Origin: Strongylocentrotus purpuratus | Lineage: Eukaryota > Echinodermata > Echinoidea > Camarodonta > Strongylocentrotidae | Assembly: GCF_000002235.5 (NCBI RefSeq) | Contig: NW_022145613.1 | Span: 498,501 to 562,500, forward strand | DNA length: 64,000 nucleotides | Direction of reading: 5' to 3' | In this document: one piece after another, positions 25,601 through 37,749 of the stretch | Numbering within the stretch: position 1 is the stretch's first letter | Layout: each line of letters begins with the position of its first letter | Position numbers and translations under genes: made by a program | Notes under the pieces: model-generated | Seen by the model: the letters and a program-made list of their open reading frames with translations, nothing else | What the model was told of the DNA's origin: nothing | Databases searched by the model: none

Positions 25601-26130
25601 AAAAAGATGAATTGAATAATTACTGCCGAATTACAGTTTAGCCGAGGGACGTGCCCCTCAGGTCCCACTTCCTCTTGATCTGCCATTGAACACCATTATA
25701 AAACACATCTTACATATTATTTCATGAGCCACACAGAGTAATGTTCAAGGTCATGTGAGGTTATCAAGTATGGTAGACTAAATACGATGAGTCAAGTATG
25801 GTGTGCGGTTAATTTCAAGAATAATTCTTGAGGTAGAGTGAAACCTTTTGTGAAATGGGATTCTTTAGTAGGATATGGTTTGTGTTTCTATTATTTCCTG
25901 TGTACGTGCCTTGTCGAAGCAAACCGAACTTTGTCTTCAAGCAAGAATCAAAATAAAACTTTTGGCTAATTGACGATTGTAGCTTATTTTTTCGGTATGA
26001 TAATTGACAACACAGCTGAATAAATTAATGTTGTATTTCTATATAATTTTATCTAAAGGTAGAGAACTATTCACTCAAATTAAAAACAACTAATCTCCAT
26101 TGGTAGGAAGGGAGAGGGGACTGAGGGGAA
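22608..26130. other. Intergenic, no gene seen
   Basis: It contains a short ATA/TAA repeat at 24.0 kb, poly-G at 24.3 kb and a solo transposon end at 25.18 kb. A moderately CpG-retaining block at about 23.50-23.69 kb might be regulatory, but I recognise nothing in it. Frames such as 22952-23218 and 23466-23675 show no known domain. Confidence 0.55.
25180..25215. mobile_element. Solo end of a CAGG-GCGGATCCAG-type DNA transposon
   Basis: CAGGTGCGGATCCAGA (25180-25195) followed by a G-rich stretch has the same layout as the ends of the complete element at 53498. No opposite end was found. Confidence 0.4.
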
Positions 26131-26138
26131 GAGGAAAG

Positions 26139-26139
<1 letters not shown>

Positions 26140-26179
<40 letters not shown>

Positions 26180-26210
26180 TAAGGAGGGGGGGGGGGTAAG
26201 GGGGAGAGAG
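26140..26210. repeat. (GA)n and poly-G microsatellite
   Basis: GA dinucleotide run followed by G-rich stretches. Minus-strand frames rich in PPSLSLSL are produced by it. Confidence 0.95.
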
Positions 26211-26381
26211 ACCGGGAGCGTAGCTAGAGATATAGATTGTGGATAACACCACGGCATGAATCTAATCTGTTTTGTAAACATTATACTGCAAAATATGTTA
26301 TCCGCTGATCAAGAATAAACGCCGGTAATCATTAAAAGATAGGAATCAGATAGTCTTACATCGAAATTGTTTGTCATATAC

Positions 26382-26436
26382 CTGTTTAACTGGTCTGAAG
26401 CCATCTTCTGCCATGTATACCGATACCAGAGGTTTA
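26382..26436 (-). CDS. Speculative 55-nt exon
   Basis: On the minus strand the segment has a pyrimidine-rich CCCCCTCAG acceptor and a CAG|GTATAT donor. The bases between are open and read KPLVSVYMAEDGFRPVKQ, which has normal protein composition, unlike the surrounding chance frames. It contains an ATG (MAEDGFRPVKQ). It could be an upstream alternative first exon of the ZNF395-like gene, because the bases before that gene's ATG are in frame and follow a pyrimidine tract. It could also belong to an unseen gene, or be chance. I do not recognise the peptide. Confidence 0.2.
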
Positions 26437-27447
26437 CTGAGGGGGCACATACAAAGATTAAATTTTAAAAAGTTAGTGACTATAAACATATAGCATGCAC
26501 AACAAGCAAAAGGGTAAAATCTGGAAAATCTGACAAACCGGCGAAAAACCCCTGTTCTGTCTTTTGGGGCAACTCATTTGGGCGATCGATCACTCCCTGC
26601 TTGAAGTCACGTCGCCCCCATTGGTTTATCAAGGTCCTGGATGGTACGTGGATGACGTGTGTCTACATTGACGTTTGGAAAAAAACACTTCAATGTTTGC
26701 TTTATATCGCCTATCTTTGCCTGTGCAGACTTGAATATAACATTTACAGCGATAAATATTAAATAGTATAGTCTTAATGGACTGATTTTCGTAACTTAAT
26801 TTCATGTTTGATACACATTTAATTTAGGGTAATGGAAGAGGTGCTCAAGCTGTGACGCCCTCATTTCTCATAATTACTGCCTTACATAATTATATACCTA
26901 ATAACATATGTCTACCCATTTGTTTACAAATTATTATAGAGTGAAAAATGTTAACGAGTATAAAACTAGAAAGGCATACAAAAAGCTATAATAATTATAC
27001 GTCGAAATGGAAACAAATAATCAAATGAGTTGATTTAATTCCTGTATACGGCGGCTGATGAGGGATTTGAATTGCAAGACTACTCCAGTCATCACGTACG
27101 ATGCTGGAGATAATGTTAGGTAGTCCTTGTGACGTAGTATTTGTATGGGTCTTCAAGTGTTTGTTCGTCAAACAATCTAAATGTTTAACCAAGGTCTAAA
27201 CCGGGTCTTATGCACACACAAGCCGACCTTTTAGCTCTCATCAAGACATTTTCCTCAACAACAACAACGACAAATTTATATCACGTTTTGGTTTTCCTCA
27301 GTTGACATTATGAATGATCAACATGTATCAAATATGACTATTTTATCAAAATTATCAACAACAAGATCAAAATCTTAGAAGAAAAAAAAAATCGGTGAAA
27401 ATAAAATGGAATTGTAAAGATATAGATTTTCTAGATCAATAATAACA

Positions 27448-27594
27448 TGCGAGGGACTCCTCCTACGGAATAATATATCACAACACATCAAACTCACCTA
27501 TTCGTTAAACTCTTTCAAAAGTAAGTTAAAAGAATATTCATTGCTAAATTTCTTAATATATGAAAAAATATTGGAGAAATGTATATTCTTATAA
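27448..27594 (+). mobile_element. LINE fragment, C-terminal end of reverse-transcriptase ORF
   Basis: An open stretch of 48 codons ending in TAA contains RNNISQHIKLTYSLNSFKSK. This matches the 'W-N-x-L-P-x-x-I-K ... S-x-N-x-F-K-x-x-L' closing segment found at the end of many non-LTR retrotransposon ORF2 proteins. It lacks everything upstream, so it is a 5'-truncated copy. T-rich 3' UTR-like sequence follows to about 27.75 kb. Clade not determined. Confidence 0.5.
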
Positions 27595-28115
27595 AAAGTT
27601 TGAATATGGTTATTAATTTAAAATTCTCTGTGCTAATCTATTGTATTTTTTTTTCTGTATTCATGATGTATATTTTTTCTTCATGTTAATGGTACCATGT
27701 TTAAAAGTCGTACCAAACGTGTTATGATCCCATCCCACTACATTTACATTGATACTTTCTTCTTTGTATATTTGTACCATGTAATAGTTTTAAACTAGAA
27801 TCCACCGAAGACTTGCTTGTAAAATATCTTGGCTGAATACCTCTTCAGACAAGACAATTATGAAGTAAACTGGAGGCGGATCACAACTCCTAAGTTATAA
27901 TAGCTTCAAGGTTATTATTTTACATCTCTGTAATCCCAATGCATCACGTACTAATTCCTCAAGTTAATTACGAATGAAGATGACCTTCAGCTATTATTCC
28001 CCTGCTTCCACCCATTTACTTTTAAGATAATGGTGTGACCTCCCCTTATTGTACTCCGTGGTCTCAACGTTCTAATTTCAACACAATTTTGGACCCCCAA
28101 GAGGAGATCAACGGG

Positions 28116-28382
28116 TCGATGATGATGGTGGTCGTGACGATGGGGCGGTGTTTCCGTTGTTGTTGTTGGTGTTGTTGTTGTTAAAAATGATGATGATGGT
28201 GGTGGTGGTGGTGGTGGTGGTGGTGGTGGTGATGATCGGGATTGTAGTGGTGGTGATGATGGGTGGTGGTGGTGGTTATTATAGTTACTTTGTTTGTCGT
28301 TGTTGGTTGTGGTGGTGTTGGTGGTAATGATCGTGATGGTATTGGTGGTGATGGTGGGCCGCGGTGGTGGTGGTGGTGGTGG
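28116..28382. repeat. GGT/GAT/GTT trinucleotide repeat
   Basis: About 270 bp of impure triplets. Read on the minus strand they give long His/Thr/Pro/Asn runs (frame 27987-28388), which is repeat-driven and not evidence of a gene. Confidence 0.9.
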
Positions 28383-28524
28383 TGTCAATGTGATGTTCTT
28401 AGCTAGGGTTTAAATCAATGAAATTTTGACTTTTCAGTATAGTTAGGAAAATAGTTGAATAGTGCGAAGAAGTAATATGTTTTTAGTGTTAATGTACATC
28501 CAACTTGACATGCCTTTACTATAT

Positions 28525-28540
28525 CGCACAGAGAGGGAGG

Positions 28541-28575
<35 letters not shown>

Positions 28576-28622
28576 GGGGGGAGAGGGGGGGGGGGAGAAG
28601 TTAGGGGGAGGAGGAGAGAGAG
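28525..28622. repeat. (GA)n with poly-G
   Basis: GA run followed by G-rich purine sequence. Frames on both strands here are artefacts of the repeat. Confidence 0.95.
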
Positions 28623-28739
28623 ATCTATTATGTTTGTGTCTCTCTTTGTCATGGTGCATTGATTCAGGGTTCCTAAGAAGTCATTGAATCATACAAAGGG
28701 ATTGGGGCCTGTATTGAATCAGGAGGAGTGCAAGGATAA

Positions 28740-30600
28740 AGATTAAATCTTGTTTTGTCCACTAATCATAAATTCATCCCAATACACATATCTTCTGCTT
28801 CCTTTTTATCATGGATCTACATACTTGGAATTAAAGTTTTTCTTTCTCGTAATACAATATTCGATCATCATTTAAAAAAACATAGGAGTATGGCCTTAGT
28901 AATTTGATATTACATGTAACGAGGCTGCCTGTTCGTAAACACATATAACCCTACACTGATACAAGCATCATTAGAATTATTGGCACATGTACTATGTACA
29001 TATAATTTACCCAATAAACATGTATTTCACGAATGAGTTTTTATGGCAATTAACGGGAGTATGTCATGTACATGTACGATTTGTACGTGGTAAACCCACT
29101 TTTGGGCGATGGCAGAGGTGAGTGTACGTATGTGTACGTGTGCACACGGTCTATTGTTATGTATATTCGAATCCTGTATAAATAAGGCCGTGTATGGCGC
29201 TTTCTAAGAAGCTACTACCCATCGGCGACCGAGTGTACACACAATTCCAGGAAATCTGCCTGGCTGTTGTGTCAATTTTTCACATCCATTTCTCAGAATG
29301 CTTTTAAGGAGAATTTCCTAGAAAACCAAATTACCACGTTCAATCACCCCACGATTTGAATCAAACATGAAAAGAAAAATGATGTCATGTGTTTACTAGC
29401 GGCAGATGGAAACTTTATAACCTATATAATAATGAGCATAATAATAATACTAATAATGATACTACTTCTAATGATGATGATGATGATGATAATTACAATT
29501 ATAATAATAATACTGGTAATCACAATAATGATAGTGATAATGATAATAATAATATGTGGTAAAGACATTAAAGACAAGATCCACTGCAGTGTGTCGATAC
29601 ATTGTTGGCTATGTTTTCTGTCGAGGGAGCAAGAGCATCACAAGACGGTATCTTTCTCTTCCGGAACGTTTTCTTCTTCTTTCTTTTTCCCTCTCTTCAT
29701 TGTGTTGTTCTTCTTATTTCTACATGGTATAAAAGGGCCGTAGGGGTAGTACACTGGTATTATTCTGTGTTCATGGTGATGGATTTATGATTAACAAGAC
29801 CACCAATTAATGGGGAGGGGAGGGGGTCAAAGAATGAGAGAGTGTCCTTTTATCTTCTTTCCCTATCATTCTTTCTTTCTTTCAGTGCCCTCTTTTCCTT
29901 CTTAATCTTATCCCCCTTTTCGCATCCCATTGAGGGCGTACGTGCATTTTTCATTTTATTTACTTATTTTGAGTTGTCTTTCAAATATCTGAATTTGACT
30001 CTGCGATTTTTAGTTCTTCGAATTAATGGAAAAGAACCACACTGAAGTAGAAGATTAGTTTTTAATCTCACTTTATCTTAATCATTTTAAAATGATTTTG
30101 ATTTATATCGGACCACATAATTTATGATCCGTATATATCAATTCTTGTTTTTAGAATTATTCGTTTAATACTATCAATGTCTCGAAAGTATATATACCCC
30201 CCTCTAATTAACTATTCTATATCATAATAAAGCATGTGAAAAGGGTAAACTAAAATAAGAATTTGAAAGTTTAACTGATTATCTCAGTTAACCTTTTGAC
30301 TTAAAAAATTGGATTTGCTTTTAGAAACCGAAATTTTAAAAGGGATTTAGTGTATTGTAAACATTGTCTGTCCGTTTACATAAATTCTGAATATAGTGTA
30401 AGCAAACTTTGACGTTCAGAATACAATCGGTAAGTCACTACCCGATTTGTCGGTCATCGAATGAAATGCTACACCGGTCATCACCATATAGGTCAATCAA
30501 GACCCTAGAACGTGGTCAGTGCGACGCCATGATCAACCATTGTTGTCCACTTAGTATGTCACGTGATCAGGTCCTCCTGAAGGCTTCTAGGAAGTGATGA
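28740..30600. other. Intergenic, no gene seen; ATA/ATG triplet repeat at 29.43-29.56 kb
   Basis: AT-rich DNA. The Ile/Met-rich plus-strand frame starting at 29387 is the (ATA/ATG)n repeat. CRE-like TGACGTCA occurs at about 30599. No domain or splice-supported exon was seen. Confidence 0.55.
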
Positions 30601-30667
30601 CGTCATAATCCGATGTTCAGTGATTGTCGAAGTGTAGGACGGAGGACAGCATCAAGAATGGTGCTGT

Positions 30668-30900
30668 ACTGTACTGTATTGGTATTGGTATTTATTTTCC
30701 ATATCACAATATTAAAAACAATACAAAGAAAATGCATGTACATAGTAAAAATCAATGTGTATAGTAAATGGCTGGATTCAAGATTCAAGATTATTTTATT
30801 GGTCCATGCATGCAAACATTACATAGAAATCTTGCTTCCAATGGCTTTTTTGACAGTGAAAATACAAATAATAGAAAATACAATATAACATTTAACAATA
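30668..30900 (-). mobile_element. Possible 3' tails of two minus-strand LINE copies
   Basis: ATTGGTATTGGTATTTATTTTCC (about 30680) and, 90 bp on, a TTCAAGATTCAAGATTATTTTATTGG stretch look like the short-repeat plus AATAAA ends of LINE copies read backwards. There is no coding remnant. Weak. Confidence 0.25.
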
Positions 30901-31474
30901 CAAAACGATGTACATAAATATAGTTACTTATTTATAATGTGCATGTGCCCCTCAATTTCATATTGCCTACATTAACATGCGTCGTTCAGCTTTGTTAGCA
31001 TAACAAAACTGTTCTTCCCTGGGGTCCAGGAATTAAGATATTAACAGTATGTTATTATACAATATACGACACAACATAAAATAATATCATTTTAATACAT
31101 ATAAAACCTAAAACATATTTGGAAAGCATAAACACCCCCCCCCCCCCCAATCCCAAGCATGTACATTATCAGTTAAAGTGAGAGAGAGAGAGAGAAACAA
31201 AAGAGAGAAGACGATAATGTAAGCAGTTTAATGCAAATCATTATTTTAGTTGGGATATTATAAGTAATGCAAAAAGATATGAACGATTTTGCTTTGAACT
31301 CTATGATATATATTATACAACCATGGATGTACTAAGTCGATAACATTGATTAATAAGGACTTGTTACCATTATAAACGGCTCACTGAATTAACGCAAAGA
31401 ATTTTGTAATTTATTATTATTAATGTATTTTCATTTACCTACTTACCGTTGATTTCATAGAATGATTCAATATC

Positions 31475-31522
31475 CAGGAGCGGATCCAGATTTTCGTCGA
31501 GCGGGGGGGGGGGGGGGGTGCC
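31475..31522. mobile_element. Solo end of a CAGG-GCGGATCCAG-type DNA transposon with poly-G
   Basis: CAGGAGCGGATCCAGA (31475-31490) is followed after about 12 bp by a run of G, as in the complete element at 53498. No partner end was found. Confidence 0.45.
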
Positions 31523-32559
31523 ATCGGGGACGTCTAAATTAGCCACCACAAGTGTTTCGTGCAAAATATTTGTTTTTACAGTCTAATTTCTAAAAGAGAA
31601 AAACGTTTATTTGGAAGTCATGAATACACTTTTTGTTTTCGTTTATTATTAAAATAGGACGTCTTAATTAAATCTTAACCCCTTAATCAGGCAATTACAA
31701 CTATAATGACTCTCTATTGTGTCATTCCTTTCATATGGAATCAGCTGATAACTAAATTATTTCTTCAAAAACATGTAGAAAGAACTGAAACAATTCCATA
31801 CACACTTTTCCCTTCCCATGTTGAACATAATACCTAATCAGATAAACAACATCTTTCAAAGAAATCTTTGTATATTTTTCGTAATAGGATTTCAACTTTG
31901 ATTTCTTCAAAATATAAACTGCTCCCTTTTAGCTTCTGCTCATCTCTATAGAGAGGGCCTCTTTTTTACCAAATGAGGAACCAATCAACAGCTAGCTTTG
32001 ATGTTGATTACGTGATTAACACGGTTAAGCTTGGGTGATGTTGTGACGTCAATGATGATGTCAACAGAGACAAAATATAGTTAACCCGCATTCACTGCAA
32101 ACGTTCTCTATGGACGTATGAAATAGAGGAGAAGGAAGAGGTAGATAAATATAAATTCCCTTTGAGGATTGTAATAAACCCATTATAAGCTACCGCACAA
32201 TCAACACTTGATGGGGTGTAGCTCACTTATCAGGCTTCGTTTGTTTTAAGTGCCGAATTTGACGTCTCATTGGTATCGCAGTTAGTTTACACACAACTTT
32301 TGCTTCTGCCTCTAAAAAATGATGATAACCCATGCAGTATATCGACGATAATTATCCTAAGATAAAAAGTGATGAATACGAGGAACATAGCTATGGATGA
32401 GGGGGTCTACACACACATGTCTCATCCAGCCGATAAGGGGGCAGTGATGCTTGGGAGGGGGGGGGGGGTGGTATGTATTAGTTATGCACGGTCTTACAAT
32501 AGGTGAATGAAATAGGCATTCGATGTTGTGAGGTGAACGCCTACGTATGTCTATATAAT

Positions 32560-32565
<6 letters not shown>

Positions 32566-32613
<48 letters not shown>

Positions 32614-32618
32614 CCTCT
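32566..32618. repeat. (CT)n microsatellite
   Basis: CT dinucleotide run. A minus-strand Arg/Glu-repeat frame here derives from it. Confidence 0.95.
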
Positions 32619-32639
32619 GTCATGAACTCCTTTAAAAAA

Positions 32640-34375
32640 AAAGATTGTTCCTCTTCACCGTTGGATTAGGGACACGTGCACCCGCCATTAGCCACCCTCT
32701 AGCTCTGACTCTACTTCTATATCAATGAAGAGGAAGGTTCGTACTTCATTATGCCACAGACTTAAAAACGTTTACGCCTTGAAATAAGACTATAAATGGC
32801 GCCGTTGAGTGAGGGTATTCCAAGTTACTACTGGGCATTGAGATAATCACTCGACCTATCGAGAGCAACTCGAATGCTTAACCCATGGGACAAGATTAGG
32901 ATGTCGTTAGCTTACGATTGCCCCAAATCACGGATAGGCAATAATATAGTGAACTACAACAACAACAACAAAACGAATATGTATACAATACACTGTGAAT
33001 ACTTGGTTGAAAGAGAAGGGTAACTAAAAACACTTTAAAGGACAAAGGATTGGCGAGATTCGATTTTATTTTATATCTAACAATAATCTCATACCTATCG
33101 ACAATAAAGAAAACAAATGAAAACGAGGCATATAGCTCAAGATTGCAAATGGGCCTCCTTGGGTAAAATAATTGCCATTTCTTTACTTCTTACAGTAGAC
33201 ATTTGTTTGCCTGGCTTGCTAGCCCTTTACAACAAAAAAAACGAAGTTAGTATTCCTGCACCTATTTCGACTGTTCAAAATTATGAAAAGCAAAATATGC
33301 CTACTACTATAAGGTTTGGTGAATACACCATTGGAACAATGGCAAATGTGTAGCCCATGACTATTAGAAGAGCGGGTGCCTTTGATTGTTTGAAACAGAT
33401 CAATTGCGCCATACAAGTTTTAAGTTTAAGTGATGTAAATCACCATCATCATCATCATCATCAACAACAACAAAATAGTGTGTTATGCTTGTTACACGCG
33501 ATGCGTCTCTGCTGAGTCACGTAGAACTGCTTCAGTAACTAGTGCGATCTTTGATGCAACACTTCAGAATCAAATATGACAAGAAAAGGTGATTTGCAAA
33601 ATGAACAACATTGGGTTGGATTATATTTCTGGCGCATGCACTAATATTGCTTGCTTATAGGCCTGAATGGCGTACGGTAGTTGATGAAAATAATAATAAT
33701 ATGTCTTGTTTACCCAGGGTAGCCTCATCAGTATTCATACTGTTCTCCCTGAGGGCCCTGCAATCATATCATAATAGACTCTTCAGGCTTTTTGTCCTGA
33801 CGATACATGCATTGAGAGGGAAACATATACTCAAGATGAGGATTGAATAACAAAGTAAATATACTACAATTTTTCAATTCTCATGTTACATTTTGACCCT
33901 TTTTTTATATAATTTACCAAATGACAACTACTTGACCCTCAAAGTACTTAAATTCCTTTGTTTTGATATTCATCCCAGGAAATGGACCGCCTAAGAGAAG
34001 TAATTTATCCCATCTTATATTACCATGCACACTTCAAGTGTTAATTGATCCTTAGATACGGGTAAGATACACCAGTTGGATAAAAAGAAAAACAATTTAA
34101 CACCATGCCTGCGGGAACCGCGTGGTCCCTGTACCAAAAACATGCGAGAATGAGAGATTCAGTATCCAAAGGGTTAAGTACTATTTGGATTTATAGAAGG
34201 CATGGTGACGAGACAAATGTCATGTTTTTTTTTATTTCGTAATTTTTTTCAAAATTAAGTTATAAATGTATAAAGTTAAATTATTATTGTGCCTACACCT
34301 AACAAGCATTGCTTTCAAGTAGGTTTTTTCTTTCATTTCCTGTTATCAAATCATTTTGCATTACAATGACTAAAA
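32640..34375. other. Intergenic, no gene seen
   Basis: Mixed AT-rich DNA with a short CAT/CAA triplet run at 33.44 kb. Frames 33117-33353 and 33611-33850 have ordinary composition but no domain I recognise and no convincing splice context. Confidence 0.5.
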
Positions 34376-34382
34376 AACAATG

Positions 34383-34475
34383 TCAATTAATAATAATAAT
34401 AATAGTTCTCCCCTATATAGCGCATTTCAGGACCGCAGGCCCTCTCAATGCGCTTTACATAAATATATTATTACC
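34383..34475. repeat. Dispersed AGCGC-type short repeat with (TAA)n
   Basis: A TAA triplet run is followed by TATATAGCGCATTTCAGGACC and ends with CAATGCGCTTTACATAA. Related pieces occur near 37.25 kb and at 48.5 kb. I take it as a short interspersed or foldback repeat of unknown class. Confidence 0.45.
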
Positions 34476-34987
34476 CAGTCATCGGATTCATGCTTACCCG
34501 CACACAATAATTTATATACACATACACTCAAAGATATTTCAATACTCATTTCTGTTATATCATTACGTTTATTATTGTCTGTCAATGTTTATATTACGTG
34601 AAAAGAAATTCGCTCTGTATATGGAGCGACTAATACTACTACTAACGGTAAGAACGAAAATCCTATTACATTTCAAAGGTAACATAATCAAGACGGCAGA
34701 GTAAAGCATAATATTAACTAACCTATTTATTTCCTACTCAACGATAGCTTTGCCTCTCTCCAGTAGATGTCAACATACAGCAGCGACTGAAAATGGCGGG
34801 AAACCCGATTAACATTATTTTTCATAGGCTCCCAATAATATTGGTTCTTTCAAGTAATCGTCTCTGCGCTCATACCGGTGAAGGTATTGATTTGATGTTG
34901 CGTTTGGTTCTAGAAAGAAGCTTTTTTGTCCAAACAGAAGGTGGAGGATACTAGTAGAAGATGGATATATCAGAAGCAGGAGCAGAA

Positions 34988-35016
34988 AGAGAGAGAGGGG
35001 GGGCGGGGGGAGGGGG

Positions 35017-35048
<32 letters not shown>

Positions 35049-35058
35049 AGAGGGGGGC
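34988..35058. repeat. (GA)n with poly-G
   Basis: G-rich then GA run. The Ser/Leu/Pro minus-strand frame over it is an artefact. Confidence 0.95.
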
Positions 35059-35059
35059 A

Positions 35060-37680
35060 TACAATTATTATGGTGCAACTAAAACTGTAAACAAGCCATG
35101 TGTCTTGCCAGCAATGAATACTACATAGTCATAGAGCAGGCTGTATTTTGTCGTGTGGAATTAATCTCGAAGTAATACCGTAAATTATGATTGTTGAACA
35201 GTCCACACGCTTCTCTTTGACATTGCCCTATAAACGAATGAATTAAACCGCTTTCTATCGACCTACTTTATTATCAAGTAGTCTTCATAACAGCCCTTTA
35301 TTTCGACAATGCCAAAGCATCATTCGTGGTCGTATAGTCAAATGAGTTCATCCATTTTGTCTTATCAAGCAATATGCATAAAAGTGATAACATTTTATGG
35401 TGATAATAATTGAGGGAGAATAATAATAAACACATGAATATTTCCAGTAATTGTTACGTGCAAAGCCTATGGTGCATTCAATGATATGTGGTTTCTGTCT
35501 GAGAAAGAGAAACTAGTCTTTCTATTGACATGTACTGTGTACTACATAATACCAAGGTGTGGGGAAAAGGGGAATGCTTAAGTCCATTTACATGACAGCC
35601 ATGGTCATGGTCATGATATTGATATACTCTTTCTCTTTTTATATATAGAGAAAACTCCTAACAAGAAATTCAATTGATATGTACTGTATACATAATTCCA
35701 AGATTTATGAAATTAGAAATGATCAAGTTCATACTGTATTCATAAAAAATCAAGGTATATATGAATAACATTCTATTTATTTTCTTTGTGTGTGGACTTT
35801 GAACGTAGACAACTGACGCTACCAACAATGCGTTGTAATACCATGGACCTAGAGTTCCATACATATCCTCTTCATTTTCACACAATGGTTGCATCGTAAA
35901 AAGATTGTCTGAAGGAAATATGGCATTCACTCAGTAATTATCCAAAGTTACGCCGTGTATTAGAAAATGCCCATTCTAGGACAAACTACACCATGGACAT
36001 TGTCTCCCAGACACCTACATCGGCAAACTACCCCCAGGACAACAAGTTCTTATATAATAAACTATTATAACTATATATATTATAATAAAATAAATCTAGG
36101 ATGTTAGCCTGGGAAAAAAATAGTATTATCCCGAGGGAGTTCTCAAAGAGGAAGTTGGGTAATTTGATGGTAATGGATTATTGACCGCCGGAGCTTGAAA
36201 GTCCTAGAATTAATTGTTCTAGGGGATAGTTTGTCCGGGCAAATTATTGTCTATTATAAGCGGCAATTCATCACATTAGATGGTTCTCGAGATCAATGTT
36301 TTTGAACTAAAACAAATCAGATCCATAACCGATCAATTCAAGGTTTTATTTCGAAAAACATAGAGTACAATGATGCACATGCTGCAGCTAAAAAGCTGAA
36401 CTGTATGTGTATACAATGATCGAGGATACATATAAATAGAAAAGAAAATCTATTCACAAAACATATCTACATTATCGTACAATGAAATCATGACAGATAA
36501 AATACAGGTCTGGTTAAAAAGACAAAAGTTCAAATATACAAATCAAAAAGATTGGGTTTGAAAAGAAAAACTTAAAACAATCAGCGATTATTGCACTTTG
36601 TTTAAAACGAGAGGTTCTGCATTTATATTGACGATACTTGTGTTTATTTCGTAATGACATGCCAACAATTTTCGTTCAGGAATCCAGCCTTTGCATTGTG
36701 GGTTATTAATCATACAACTCATAAGCACACTGGATATGATGTAGGGCACGTATCATATTGTGTAGCGCGAATTGGTGACATGCAACACACATTCAGCTGT
36801 AACTACTATGCATTAGTTCGTTCACCCGTTATCTCTCAATCAATATGAGATCATTCAAGTGGAAATACAAAGCTATGAGGGTGTGTCTTTGTGTACCCAG
36901 AACAAACAATTCAATTTATTGTAATCATAATATTCTCAAGAAAAAATAATATATTATTCATATTCATATTCATATTCATATTTAGTATGAAAACATAAAC
37001 ATAATTCCCTTTTTTCACGGTAATAACACTAGAACCAAACCATTCATCCTGTTAACCATAAGTATAGTTTTGTAATTTCAGCTGGTAAATTTAGTTTTAA
37101 ACCCAAGCTACTTGTGTATGAACTATAGTAGTTACCATGCATGTATATTATAAGAGGCATTTCAAAATGTATATGGAAGTTTATTGTTTACCCCGTTTGA
37201 TAATATAATGATATTAAATAACGATAATAATAATAACAATAATGGAAAAAAGGTATAGCGCTTAGTTTTAATTTTAATTTTCTTTTATATGAATTTTTAA
37301 GTTTAAGTTTAAGTTTGTTTCTAGTCAGACCCCGTTCATATTAAACAGTCGATCATGATGAACGATGTATACACTAAATCTACATTATTCATCTTTCCGT
37401 ATAAACATTCTGATACCAGCATAATCATGACAATAACATTGACAATAGCAAAGATAATGATAAGGATGATGTTTATGAATTTAACAATGATAATGCTAAC
37501 AAAAAAAAAACTCCAAACAGTGACCAAGATGATGATGGTGACATTGTTATTGTGCAAAACCTGGTTTGCAATGTCCGTGGTTCTATTAAACCATCATACG
37601 AAAGATTAAACAAGTTAAGATTTCCAGTGGTAAATTTTCTTTATAATTTATAAGTCATCACATTCCTCTCATTTGAGTTT
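35060..37680. other. Intergenic, no gene seen
   Basis: AT-rich sequence with a TTCATA hexamer run at 36.955-36.985 kb, a TTTAAG run near 37.30 kb and ATA/ATG-type triplets at 37.4-37.5 kb. No exon was recognised. Confidence 0.55.
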
Positions 37681-37749
37681 AAATTAAAAGTTTATCCACA
37701 AGATTGTTTTTAATGGTTTGCCCGGAGAAGTCGGCAATTTGGTGGTAAC

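Noticed and set aside
27987-28388. 133-codon minus-strand frame rich in Pro, Thr and His
   Set aside because: It is the GGT/GAT triplet repeat; frame openness is expected.
29161-29185. TTCGAATCC resembling a tRNA B box
   Set aside because: No matching A box or cloverleaf stems could be drawn around it.
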